Part shown: positions 47,401-60,121 of the stretch, piece after piece
Layout of the letters: each line of letters opens with the position of its first letter
How positions within the stretch are numbered: position 1 is the stretch's first letter
Assembly: GCA_000827265.1 (NCBI GenBank)
Contig: KN834837.1
Location: 97,980-161,979, forward strand
Direction of reading: 5' to 3'
From: Collybiopsis luxurians FD-317 M1
Taxonomy: Eukaryota; Basidiomycota; Agaricomycetes; Agaricales; Omphalotaceae
DNA length: 64,000 nucleotides
The notes under the pieces: model-generated
The model's input: only the letters and a program-made list of their open reading frames with translations
Told to the model about the DNA's origin: nothing
Database searches by the model: none
Made by a program: the position numbers and the translations under genes

Positions 47401-48005
47401 CCTATGAAAAGACCGCGGCTTTGGAGTCGGGTTTGTGGAAATGGAATGAGACATTCAATATTAGATATGTATTGGCATAGCCCTCCATGCAGTGCCGTCA
47501 CGCCATGAGTTGATACTGGTGGTGATTCAGATCAAGTCCGAAGCATCGCACTGACAAATCTGACGTGGAAACTACAGGAGCTGGGAGTTGAGATTGACTG
47601 ATCGGTGAGACGCGGCTTAGAGTAATTTCCTTTTCTATGTCACTTCACACGAATCCTGAGAAACCTGCGTGCCATTCAACCGAGATGTAATTTTTCTATT
47701 TTCGGTGTAGTACCTATAAAAAAGTCACCTGCATGTGAACCGAACCCGCACTCTATTAACGTCTCCATACGTTTCCAGTTTCATACCCGAGGTTATCGGA
47801 TCCCGATTTTTTGCCGCTGGCCATTCCAGCTCAAGTCCGGAGCATTGCGCTGGCATAATAGCCGTGTGCTCAATTGATCGATGAAACGCCGCTTGTAAAT
47901 GACATGTATGCCTGGCTGCATGGGCGGGATCTATGGGCTGCTTATAATTGGACCATCCGAAGAATTAACTTATTCTTTCTCATTCCTCCCCGCACTGTGC
48001 TGCAG
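44407..48005. other. Intergenic region with possible unrecognised coding segments
   Basis: Several + frames between 44900 and 46700 (for example 45716-45982 and 45985-46245) have coding-like composition and frequent CpG. They use different frames and I cannot join them into a known protein. A degenerate GTGAGCATGAGC-type repeat lies at 46360-46470. An unknown gene may exist here. Confidence 0.3.
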
Positions 48006-50187
48006 ATGAACGCCGATGAAGTTGCGCTTGCTACTTTGGGATACAAGCAAGAATTCAAACGGCATTTCACTTACTTGGAGCTGTTTGGACTATCGTTCAG
48101 TATAATCGGTGTTGTTCAATCCATTGCGTCAGTTACATTCTGACTTGTACAGTGGAAAAAACTAACCGAGCGCTTAAAATTTCTACTGGATAACAGTGCG
48201 GTCCTCGTTTATTCTATTCCATATGGGGGACCTGTATCGATGGTTTGGGGGGTAAGTTATTACCTTCGGACTTCTCGGGGCATTATTCTTAACTGTGTGC
48301 TTCAGTGGCTCACAGGGTCAGTTTTTATCCTGTGCATTGCTGCATCAATTGCAGAGCTTGGATCTGCAGCACCAACATCAGGCGGTAAATAGAAGTTTTG
48401 GTTGAAATCCGGAATCTTATCAATATTTACAGGGCTTTATTACTGGACTTTTGCACTGGCACCAGAAGTAATACAAAAATATCTGGCTTGGCTGATAGGC
48501 TGTAAGTTGCTTCTGTTGTGAAGTGGAGAGAAGGAAGTATTGATCTCAGTTTAACTTCACAGATACCAATACTATAGGTTATATGTCAGGCGTAGCTGGC
48601 TTTGACTATAGCTGTGCATTGAGTATCCTGACAGCAGCCAGTATTGCTTCAGATGGTAACTTCATTCCAACAACGGCTCAAATATATGGCGTGTTTTGCG
48701 CTGTTGTGGTTTCACATGCAGCATTAGCCAGTCTCGCCACAAAATTGATAGCGCGATTACAATTGTTCTTTATTTTCTTAAACATGAGGTCAAGATTTTA
48801 ATTGCAATGTTCTATTATTACTGGCTGACTGATTTGCCTAGTGTGTTTATTGGATTACTGGTAGTTGTGCCCATCAAGACTCCATCAGGGTTCCAGAATG
48901 AAGCGTCTTATGCTTTTGGACACTTTGAGAACAGTATGAGTGTAACCTTTATAAAGTAATCGTAGAAACTAAGATTTCATTCCAGTCTCTGGTTATCCTA
49001 ATGGTTTTGCATTTTTTATGAGTCTATTAGCTCCATTGTGGAGCATAGGTTCTTGTTATTTCTTTTTCCTTTGATTTGATTTAACCTTGGCATAGGAGGG
49101 TTTGACTCAAGTGTACACATCAGTGAAGAAGCTCAAAATGCAAAAATTGCAGTGCCATTTGCTATCATGACTTCTACTGGCTTTGGATGTTTGCTAGGGT
49201 TTGGTATGTATTGAGTGATCATTCAGCTGACATGGCATTTACTGGGTTATAGCTGTGAATATTTTGCTTGCATTCAACATGGGCACAGATCTTGTATCCA
49301 TCATATCAAGTCCATTTGGACAGCCAATGGCTGTAGTTAGTACAGCATAATTTGAACCCATTTTAAAAAATCTTATTACATTGGCAGATATTCCTTAATT
49401 GTCTCGGTAAATCTGGTACTATGGCATTTTGGATTCTGATTGTGGTGCTTTTGTGAGTAGCCTATCAAAAGCTGTAAGCAGCCTTGGATGATGGTTAATG
49501 GAATTATATCCAGGTATATGTCTGGTTTGGACTTGGTATGATATTTTTCTGTAACTGAAAAATATCTTATGACAGATTGATCTAGCTTCTTGCTTCATCA
49601 CGCCAAACATTTGCATTTTCTCGAGATGGAGCTTTACCATTTTCTAAAGTTCTGTATCATATGAATGCCACAACTGCCACGCCAGTATACTGTGTTTTGT
49701 TTTCAGGATTTATTGCATGTATCTTGGGTCTCTTGTCATTTGCAGGAACTGCAGCAATAGGTGCTATTTTTAGTATGGGTGTGGTTTGTCAGTACATTTG
49801 TTACTTGACTCCCATAGTATTGCAGCTTTTCTTTGGCAAAAAGTTTAGCCCAGGCCCATTTTCTTTGGGTAACGCAGTAAGTTGTTTGTTTGGTTTCCAG
49901 CCCGTACATTCAAGCAACTTAAATCATATAACTAGAGTTTTCTTGTTTCTGGACTTGCAGTTGCATTTATGGTATTCATGATTGTTGTTCTTATGTTTCC
50001 CACTGCCCCCGCACCCACTGCATCAAGCATGAACTACACTGTGGTGGTGGTTGGGGGTACATTGCTTCTTTCAACATTGTATTATCTTGTCAGTGGTCGC
50101 CTATGGTTTTCTGGGCCTGTGTGTACAGTGGATGGGGGAGCTAACGCTGACCATGTAAATGACAAAATTGGAGAAGTAGAGATTTAA
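48006..50187 (+). CDS. APC-superfamily amino-acid/GABA-type permease
   Basis: These are plasma-membrane transporters for amino acids, choline or GABA. The start is placed at ATG 48006 (MNADEVALATLGYKQEFKR), followed by FTYLELFGLSFSIIGVVQSI, VYSIPYGGPVSMVWGW, ELGSAAPTSGG-LYYW (family signature), YMSGVAGFDYSCALSILTAA, GGFDSSVHISEEAQNAKIAV-P, LLLASSRQTFAFSRDGALPF and NATTATPVYCVLFSG. It closes with a helix-rich C-terminus at TAA 50187. About 12 helices are expected and seen over some ten exons. The first intron (from 48135) does not join cleanly in frame: the best GT..AG pair leaves a one-base phase mismatch. Either the true splice site was missed or the gene has a frameshift. Confidence 0.7.
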
Positions 50188-52900
50188 TCAATCAAGATTT
50201 GAAATATATAGTTTTTGGACATGGAATTTACACATGAAAAAAAGTACTTCAAATCTTCTGGAAATTACAGATCTTACTAAAAACCTTGTCTAAAATTAGA
50301 ACATATATGCAGCTTATCTGACTGCAGTTCAACAATGAACAAGATGTAGCTCCCAATAGATGCCCACAGGCTTCAGAGAAATCATCCAAGTTCTTCCAAT
50401 TTTCAATTCATTCACTTCAATTGAGCAATTAGCTTTGTATATTCAGCCTATCTATATGCATATATTACCATTGCAACAAGTTTGTATTGTACATACATAG
50501 GCAAAATTTGGAAACAGCTTACCATTTCAAACATAGCTTATCAACCTGAAAGTAAAATATTGGGTTTATGCACACAGTCAGTTATTTTTTGAAAAGTAGA
50601 ATCATAAGAGTATGGCTAGAATGCAACACCCTTAAACATAATGTAGAGCATGGATTGCTTTTTGCCATTACACTAATGGCAGGGGGAACTTCACTCACAG
50701 AACAAGTACATGAAAGCTAAACTGGACCAGAAGCAAAGACAGCTGCCAGAGGTGTAACAGAAGCAATCACCAGTGAGTAACCTGTGGTGAGTTGTTGAAT
50801 AGGTCCAGCAAGACTCAGAGCTCAGTGGACAAGATGTTGCACCAAGAGATGTTGGATCACTGGGATCAAGAGACAGGTGATGACTCAGCTTAACAGCTCA
50901 AAGGATGAATATGTAGCGAAATAGAATACTAGTACAACTTTCAAGATACATTTTTCTAAGATTGTGTTGAGGATTTCTGATGCTTGTAATGACCCTTCAG
51001 ACTCTGCCTCAATCTTGCTTGTTCCAAGGGTGTTAGGTCCTCATCATTGCCACATATAAAAGCTGTAGAAAGAAGTCAATCTATCTGGTAAGAAAGTCAA
51101 GAAATACAGAGATCACATACAAAAGTCCAAGCCATCCATTGAGCTCATATCAGAATAGTCCTTTATGAATTTTGGAATGAAATACTGTCAACACTGAGAG
51201 TTGAATGAGTATTATATGCAAAAACTACTGAGCATAAATAATCTTACCTTACATCTAACCTTTTCTCCTCTGTCGTTGAACATTTTGCTAGGCCAATACT
51301 CCTCTATGTCAACAGCATACTTTCTTTTGTCAGCACACATGGCCATGATTCTACAATCTCTTACCCAGGCTGCCCCAACTGCTGTTGGTCTCTTTGCTTC
51401 ATCCAGCCCACTAGGTCAATCGATGAAGTTGTCAGCAACATGAACAAAACCAACAGGTGAAGATCAATGACACAAACAAGTATTTCTTGACAGTTGTTTC
51501 CCAACCTGAAGTGAATACAAGATGCATGCAACCCAGTACAAGACTTAACAATCTAGAAAAGACAGGAGATGAAACATGAGCTATTTTGATGAATAGAAGG
51601 ATTGGATCTCACCCAAGCTCCCATGTTCTTTGCAATTTTGACATAAAGTGCCAATGTCTCTTGTCCATCACTCATCCATATGTTGATGAATATTGTACAG
51701 TCTTTCAAGCAAATTACTTTGGGTACAGATATTGATGCAGGTGGGGAATTAGAAGAGGATGGAGATGAGCTACTGGAGCTCTGCAAACTAGAACAACAAG
51801 GAGGGGGCAAGGAAGCTGTTGGCAGAGGAAGACATGTCCATGAGCTTAACTTCTTTTCAACCATTGATAGAGCACAAGCACCCTCAAATTCTGAGCTAGA
51901 ACTGGGATCCTTGCTATTAAAGCCCAGACTGGTATTTGAGCAAGTGAAGTCTAGCTTGGGCAGAGGTCAGTCTAGCATTTCATTGAGATGCCTAATTCAC
52001 TCTAGAACTCTTGGGTCAGGAGGTCAGTTAAATCTGGCTGTATTTCATTGTCCGTAAGCTTGAGTTTATAGTTTGTTAATGAAATTACTTACAAACTGGC
52101 ACATACAAATAGTTTGAGAAGTCTGGACAAGTCCTGGTGACTTTGACTGGTGAGGAGGGTGCGGAGATTACTATACTTTCCTTATCTGGGGTCCTCAATG
52201 CCATAGATTGGGACATTGTACAGATACAGGAGCAGCTAACTTTCTGTCCTGTTTCTGAGGATTTGAGAAGAGATTCAATGTGAATTGAAAGTGATGAGAA
52301 CTGTGGGCAGAACCAGGAGCCATGTTATTTTTGGAGTCATATCCAATAAGCAATCTGACTTGTTTTGTTAGACACAGTCAGTCAGAATCACTGGGTTAGT
52401 GCAATCTTTTATATCCTAGATTCTTCAGAGCCAACTTCAGCTCATGTCCTGCAGCTTCCTGCTGTCCAACTATCCCTTCAGTGGCCTTGTTCTGGCTTGT
52501 CATCTGTTCATTATTCAATGATGAGCAAAAAGAATTAATCTGTAGTCAAGGGAAGAGTGCCAGAGATTGTGAATTCAAATGTCATCAAGTTGCAATGAGT
52601 GAACAAGTTAAGGAAATTAACCAAATAATTTTTTTTCCACAATTAATATATGATATATTAAACTGCATGATATACACCTTGTTTTAGAAAGGAAGCACCA
52701 GAAGTGGCTCAAAAGATTGCTCACATTTAGTAGTGCTAGAGAGGATTGTATGGAAGAAAAGTTGATATTTGCATAGCTTAAATTGTCAGTTGAAATTTGT
52801 AAATAATTGTTCATCATGTATGAGAGTAGCAAGACCATATGGAACAGAATTGTAAGCAAAGCAATGTAGTATATACTAGAGCCCCTACTTTGTGGAGGAA
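50188..52900. other. CpG-poor intergenic region
   Basis: No gene is recognised. The frames at 51201-51443 (+), 51553-51864 (-) and 51680-52057 (+) are short, and two of them overlap on opposite strands. It is probably old transposon DNA. Confidence 0.35.
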
Positions 52901-52949
52901 GTGTGGCAGAGTTGGGTCATGAACAGTCAGTTCCTGGTGATGCTACGCT

Positions 52950-54820
52950 TTGATTCAAATGTGTAAATTGAAAGTCTTATCCAGATATTGCTTAGATATC
53001 TCATCATTCAGTTTCATGAGATGCAACCCCTTCTTGTTGCCAAATTTGATACTTTGTCACCATTTTGAGTCAGTGTACAGATGCAGTGGCTCTTCAGAAG
53101 TCCAAATCATTTTGAGCTGAGTTTGGTACCACTCTTCAGTGTCATGAGACCAAAAACCTGTATTCAGACCTGAATCTTGCCAAGTGGAAGGCCTTGGCCA
53201 CCATGAAACTAGCTGGAGTTGCTCCTCACCAGCATGGGTTATCTGACCTGAGAAAAGACTCAGGACATAAATTGACATATTACCAGAAAGAAAAACATAC
53301 CTGTTGGAATTTCATAGGTTCCAGTGATAAGATTAATTTCTTCTTCAGTCAGTGAATCATCCCATATTGCCTGCACACAAGTAGTATCCCATATAACAAA
53401 AGATCTTCTTCCTCCTTGCACAGCTGCTGCAGTCAGACCATCTAGCATGTCCTGGTTGCTTGCAGCCGAGTGGGCTAGTCTCCAGAGAAGCTGCCCAGCA
53501 GTGAGGGCTGCCCTGCCCTGAGCACTTTGTAAAAATTCATTTCTTCAAGCCTCATAAGCTTCAAAACTGGCCAGATGGAACATGTATGAGGAGGGGCAAT
53601 AGCCAAGGGGTGTAGTGCAATGGTTCAGCAGTGGTGGCAGGACTGACTGGGGAGCAGCATCAACCACTAACATTCTGAATGGGACACCCATGTGAAGGAG
53701 ATGAAGTGTCAAATCCAAAATCTTTGGTCCAGCTTCTCAATGAGCCATCTTGACAATGGCAGAGGCACTGTAGAGGCCAGGCAATGTGAAGCATCATCTA
53801 TAGCTTCTTCTACAGGTTTGATTAAAAACAATGGAGGGATCTTGACTGCTGCAGAAACTTTGAAGAACTGGAAAGATGGTGTGCAATTGGCATTCTCCAG
53901 CGACATATCACTTGAACTCAGAAGGGTATTCAGACCCTTTGTTTTTGACTTGAGATCAGAGATGCATGCACAGATGCCTGCTTGAGATTCTAGAGCTTCA
54001 AGGGAAGGCATATACTTCTACCCATATCCCAGCACCCTGATGATATCTTTCCAAACACCTTCAGAGGACAGCTGTCTTTGGTGTCATTAGTCCAGATGTA
54101 GCCAAATTGATGGGATACCATGTTGTCAATACCCTCTAAGAATGGTACCTTTTGGTCATCGCTTGCACAGGAGGTGTTGCAGCTTAAATATTCTTCAGCC
54201 AAAGCAGAACCATCCTCAGGCAGGGGAATTTCCTGGTCATTCACTGGGACAGTCAGAGATCATCCATACTCATCCTCATCCTTGTCATTAAAGTTGTCAA
54301 CTTTTGCTTCCTCACCCAGAGCAAAGACAGAAGAGAGATCCCATTCATTGGTGACTGAGTCAAACTGACATTGATTTGGAGTGAAACTGGTCCAAACACT
54401 TTCTTGATGTCCTCTACCAGCTGATGTGCAGACTCAACAACCCTGATCAAGCATCCAGTAGTAGACCCTGGCAGATCCTGATGACTGTCCAAGACAGTGA
54501 TTATGTAATGCATTTTGTTCACAATCAAGATGTGACTGGCAGTCCCTATTTGATTCAGAGGCAATAGCATGCACTTGGGCCTCTGCTCTTTATTCAAAAA
54601 AGCTTTCCATTGTTTTGTTGAGATGGGGCTGGGGCCCACCAGATAGTTGTGGAAGATGCAGTGGTGGCTTGGGAGGAAAAGCACTTTGGAATGGAAGAGA
54701 AGGAGAAGGCAAAGATGAAGATGAAGGGAATAGGTTTGGAGGAAAAGTGCTTTGGGATGGAAGAGAAGGAGAAGCCAAAGGGAATTGGTTAGGAGGACTG
54801 TAGGGCCTCTGAGCATCTTT
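52950..54820 (-). pseudogene. Transposon-associated protein relic
   Basis: Minus-strand pieces include HYIITVLDSHQDLPGSTTG, RRSFVIWDTTCVQAIWDDSL and LQLVSWWPRPSTWQDSGLNT, then GFWSHDTEEWYQTQL. The last block is a pattern I associate with a recurrent ORF of basidiomycete DNA transposons. The first hints at a C48-like (Ulp1) peptidase domain but its catalytic residues are not all visible. Stops and frame changes separate the blocks. The family call is tentative. Confidence 0.4.
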
Positions 54821-54899
54821 CAGATCTCAGACCAGGGGTTCATTTGGGAGAGGAAGGGAATACAGAGATTGAGTGGAATGACCAGTTTTTGAAATTGCC

Positions 54900-55570
54900 T
54901 GTTATGCCCTATGCTATTTTTTCCACTCTTTCCAACCAGTACACTCACCCCACAACTCAATAATAGTCTTACCAATCAATTCGGCTCTCCAAATCTGACA
55001 TGCATTTCGCAAGGCGAACTAACCAGTTGCTCAATCCAAATGTCTATTCACAAGACCACATGTCTTCCCGCAGCGTATAAAAGCCTTGTACCTACATCTC
55101 TCATGCTAATGCTGTTATTACCTGAACTATCTTGATCTGTGTTGTTTCTGTTCTCTTGTTCACTAGTCTATAATATTATTCTGCTTAACACTGAGTCGAG
55201 CAAACCCCATTGACACCAAGTCACTGGCATATCCACTTCTCACTTGTTGAACCAATCGACAAGACTATTTGACTGCCGTAGCCTTTCGAATATTCTGTCT
55301 CATAGGGTAAACGGACACCAAGTCACGAACCTTCTGAGTCAACCCTCATTAATACTGTCTTAACAAGTTCTTTCAATATACTATTTCTAGTTGCACCGAG
55401 CTACTAGATTCATTATTCGACACTCGAGGATCATTCCTCCACATCCAATACCAAAACCGTACAGGACTCGTTCACCTGTCGTACGTAGCGACTCCCCATT
55501 GCATATTCTGTCTCAGCTGTGGTATAATAAAATACTTTCTATTCATTGAACCTGCTACAAGCTTCTAACA
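54900..55570 (+). repeat. 5' LTR of the Gypsy element
   Basis: It is bounded by TGTTA at 54900 and TAACA at 55566-55570, the usual short inverted LTR ends, and sits 52 bp before the gag ATG. A polyadenylation-like TATAATAAAATA lies near 55521. The 3' LTR is missing from the window, so the boundaries rest on these end motifs and position. Confidence 0.55.
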
Positions 55571-55622
55571 ACAAAGGTAGTAAAGGTCCTAACAAAATAA
55601 CAGCATTCTCTCCATCACCGAG

Positions 55623-58600
55623 ATGTCTGGGGAACCTGGAAAACGTTTTGTAAGTGAACAAGAAAGACGGCGTCAAGAACAAGAACACCAAAGAGCAGCG
55701 AGAGCTACAAGGTTCCAGAGAAGAGAGGAGCAACGTGGAGCTTCTACACTGGATGACCGCTCAGTTTCATCAGCACCTGTGAGAGGTGCCATACCCTCAA
55801 GAACGGGGGAAATTTTGGAACATAATGATAGAAACCCATTTGACCTGGAAAATCCTGTCGAACACAGGTCTCCTCATGTTCTGGGACACCTGGTCTCGAC
55901 ACCATATGTTTTGAGTTGCTCCCAGCGAGGTCAGCCATATCATATGGCAGCGAGAGCTGACTCGAGGCGAGCCATGAGGCCAACACAAAGTGCCCCAATA
56001 ACACCCGAGAAAGGAAGGGAACAAGAAACAATTCATTTATTGGAATTAACTCATTCCCTGGAAGATCCTCGAGGCTTTAGTGTGGGAGTCAGCTCGACAC
56101 GCCCCTTCCACACGCCAACTCATCCTGAGAATGAGGATTATTATGAAGATATTGGCATATCTCCAACGACACAATATACATCTATAGGAGGGAGACACAA
56201 GGTCATCTCCCCATTAGAACATATCAGACGTCCACTTCCTCTCACACCAAGAGAAGAAGAATCTAAATTTGCATTGCAACAATCAGAACAAGAGATGAGT
56301 CGGGGGTTATACCCATTGGGTCCACTATCATTAAGGGGCCCACAGTCTCCATTCAATTTAAAACGGTCTACTCCAATAGTAGAAAGCGACGCAATACAGG
56401 CTCAGGGATTGTTGAGCCCAATCCCCAATATAGGTAGAAGAACTGTCTCGTCGCTGGAGCAAAGCAGTCCATTACCTGCGCCTCCAATGACAGAAGAATT
56501 CATGAAGGAGACACAGAATTGGAACTGCAAGAGTTCCTTAATGTCCCCTCCCTACCAGAATGTTTGTGTTGTACCATCGACAGAATTAACACATCAATTG
56601 GTTGATCTACTTCAAATCAATCAATGCACATGTTTCGAATTAATAAAGGCAATGCAACACTATATTTGAATTATTAATGGTCAAGACCCAGAAACGAAGG
56701 ACAATTTCTGGGTACTAGCTGCCTATTTTTGGAAACATTTAATGCAACGACCTTCCCAGCTACCTAATGGAATAAATAATGAAATATTCTAGTCGAAAGA
56801 AGTATATGAAGGAGCCCTATGGCTATCACAGCTGATTATGGATCCTGAATGAATGGAAATGGTGAATGAGGCCACCATGAGGCATCTTGAGTCAATACAA
56901 AAATCTCAAATTGATTTTCCGCTCAATACAATAGTGGATAACGAAGAGAGGAAAATGCTAAACTCTCCTATGTTATCACTATTAGATAAAGTGGAACAAG
57001 GACAGTCCGCGAGAGCAGACAACCTTATTGGGGGTTACAGTTATACCAGTCAATTTCGGGACCAGCAGAAAATAGCTCAGGTGGCAAAGGAGTATCGTAG
57101 ATCTATGGGAAATACTACTACTCCAAGTTATGAGGATCTGGAAGAGTCGAGGTGACTTCCACCCACTGAACTGGACTGCAGGCTGCTAATAGTACCCAAA
57201 GAAAGGGGTGAACACCAGGTGAGGACAGCCGATGGGGTTTGGGAACTCAAACCCTCCTCAGGAAAGTCTCGAAAGGAGGAGAATGAATTCTTTTCAGAAA
57301 GAACTGCAAGATGTTTGGCATTGCAAAATGCCAGCGACACGCTGATGAGTGTGATAAATCCTCGAGACAAGGATATTCACCTAGCGAAGCAGTACAAGGA
57401 GAGAATCCATGGAGATGTGGGAGGCTCATGGGTACTAAGGGCCCAGATGGAATCAGTGACAGATGAGCCAGAAGCTGCTATGACCACAGGGGATCCTCAT
57501 GTGAGTCTCGAAACCCAAACCAAGCAGGAGATTTTCTCTCCCAGAGCAGAACATTTGCAAGCTGGAAGCTCAAAAGTACATATTGGAGGTGAAATTCCTC
57601 TTGATGCAGCTCTACGATTGGAAAGATGGGCTGCCCGAGACAAGTATGCTGTATCGATGACTCATTTTGCTAATGAATCTCACCCTGTGGGTCAATATCC
57701 CGAACAAACAGTGACAGAGCCTGATTTGGGATGCTCATTATGGCTGAATCATTTGGGATTCAGGACTGACGGTCCGACATATCATAGAAGAGAAACACCC
57801 GAAGCTTTCCATGAGAATAATCAGTTGGAAGGACCAGGTTGGAATGCAAGGGGTTTGGTGAATTCCCCAAATACCACTGGACTGGGAATTCCTTTCTTGT
57901 CTCAATATTCAGATCCTGGAAACATGGCCTGAGTCGGTGAACAGCAAAACCAATGGGAGACATCGGGACCAGGTCAGGTAAAACAGTGGAATATGGCATA
58001 TGCCCCACCCTCAGGGGAAAGGAACAAATTTGAGAATGAAGGATTTAACTTTGTGAGAAGTCGAGATGACTGGGATCTCTCATTTTCCAAAGACCAGCTT
58101 CGCCCTTCAGCTCTTGAGACTCATCACCCAATGCCCCCACTAGAGAAAAAGGAATTCACCCCCCTATGAAATGTAAAGGGTAGAGGGAAAGTGGTTAATC
58201 CTTTTGCTAGGGAATTGAGTCGTCAGACTTCCGAACCACCGAGAATCACAGAAGTCCCCCCTCAACAGCCTGCAGTTCAACAAACAGTGCATGTCCCACC
58301 ACCAGTAGTTGTGGAAACTGTACTGCAGGCCGCAGGATTCACTCCACCTGTATTTACAGCGGCTCCTAGGCAATACGTCCATCTGACTGGCAGAAATTTC
58401 GACCCGATACCTGCAATTCCACATAGAACACCAGGACGAGTAACGAATGATTATCACCCTATCGTCTTGACGCATCAGGAATCTGCGAGAGTTCCAGCTG
58501 AACAATATTGGAGATTGGGGACTCAAGAATATAGACCCTACATAGCGGAGCCAATGTATGACTACTCGAATCGTGCCAGTACCTACAGAGGGTATGGAGT

Positions 58601-60121
58601 AGCAGGAGCTCCAGGAGGACCTCCAGGAGGACCCCCGTATGGAGGAGTCACACAGATGGGAGGAATTAGTAACAGAAATTTGGAAAGAGAAAGAGGTAGT
58701 AGAAATGGCAGTTTTAGAGGGGGATCTGGAGGTGATGGACCTGGGGGACCGGGGGGACCAGGAGGACCAGGTAGCCCAGGAGGACCACCCAACAATCCTG
58801 ACGATTGGGGTTCGAATCACGACGCATATTGGCACCTGGCAAATGGATGGGTAGCTGTACAAGGCCCCAGAGGTGAGAGAGGAGAACCGGGTCCTGCAGG
58901 ATGAGACACGAGTCAGATTCTGGAATTCAATCAGCAAAAAGATTGATTAAATAAGGAAGTGAAACTTGATGTCAAGAAACCTGACCCTTTCAATGGTTCT
59001 GATAGGTGGAAATGGGAACCTTTCCTCTCGCAAGTCCACTGCACTTTCATGGCCAAGCCTACTATCTACGAGAACGACTCAGATAAAATTGGTTTTGCTG
59101 TCTCGTATCTGACAGGGGCAGCAGCTACTCACTACGATAATTTGCTGAAACAAGAAGAGGCTGGGATCCCCGTCCCTGCTCTCTGTACTTGGATTGATTT
59201 TGTCGCAGAATTCACATTGTATTTTGGATTATTCAATCCTGCATGAGATGCACAGGTGAAACTGGCCTGGATCAAACAGATGGACCATGAATTGTTTGCA
59301 ACATTTATTATTCAATTCCAGGAATATGCATTCAAGATGGGATACAACAACACGGCATTAGTAGCAATGCTCTGAGGGGCAGTAACAAGGAGTCTCGATG
59401 TGACAGTAGCGGCTCAAACTCATCCCCCTCAGAATTATCCACAATGGGTACAGCGATTCCAGGAGTTGGACAATTCAATTTGTGCAACCAATGCAGCTCA
59501 TTCTCGTGGAGGAAATTCTGGTTTCGGGACGTATAATCCTATGGCCCCATCAAATCCTCAAAACTCTAACCCGCAACAAGGATCCAATAGTAATAACCCC
59601 CAGCAAGCAGGGGGTCAACAAGGTAGGAATCAAGGTAATTGGAACAATCGACAAAGGGGAGCTGCAGCTTGGGATAGTAATGTAAATTCGGACAATATTA
59701 GTGGTACAGTATATGGACAATCTGAAGACTTTACGAGTGCCTCAAGTCAGAATGGAAATAGTGGAGAAGGCTTAGAAAATCAGGGAGGAAATGTCGGAGT
59801 CTCAAAAAACCCAGGAGACAAAGAATTCCTATGGGCAATTTGAGCCGCCAGAACCCCCGAGCAAGTCGAAGAGTTCTGTTGATGTCGTAAACTGGGACTC
59901 TGTTATAATTGTGGCAGATCAGACCATATTGGTAAAGATTGCAAGAATCGGGAGAATTGGGACCCTCCAAAAAATGGAACTTTGAGTATAAATAATCAAC
60001 AAAGTGACCAGTTGAGGGCTGCAACCTTCACTCTAGAAGGGGACCCATCTAATGACAAGATTTGGAATGTCAAGATAGAAAACGACTCAGGAAAAGCGGA
60101 GGGGATTCCAGAGACACACTG
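55623..60121 (+). pseudogene. Gypsy gag, one frame with about twelve stops
   Basis: All coding blocks from ATG 55623 to TGA 60121 are in the same frame, so there is no frameshift. Features in order are an Arg/Glu-rich N-terminus, a collagen-like Gly-Pro stretch (GGPGGPGGPGSPGGPP and GPRGERGEPGPAG, 58600-58904), a capsid part (KKPDPFNGSDRWKWEPFLSQ; 58973 onward) and a CCHC zinc knuckle CYNCGRSDHIGKDC (about 59905-59945). In-frame stops near 56668, 56842, 57153, 57931, 58168, 58903, 58944, 59245, 59374, 59842 and 59890 are TGA; one at 56790 is TAG. The expected residue at the TGA sites is mostly Arg. The frame overlaps the pol frame near 60062-60121. Confidence 0.8.
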
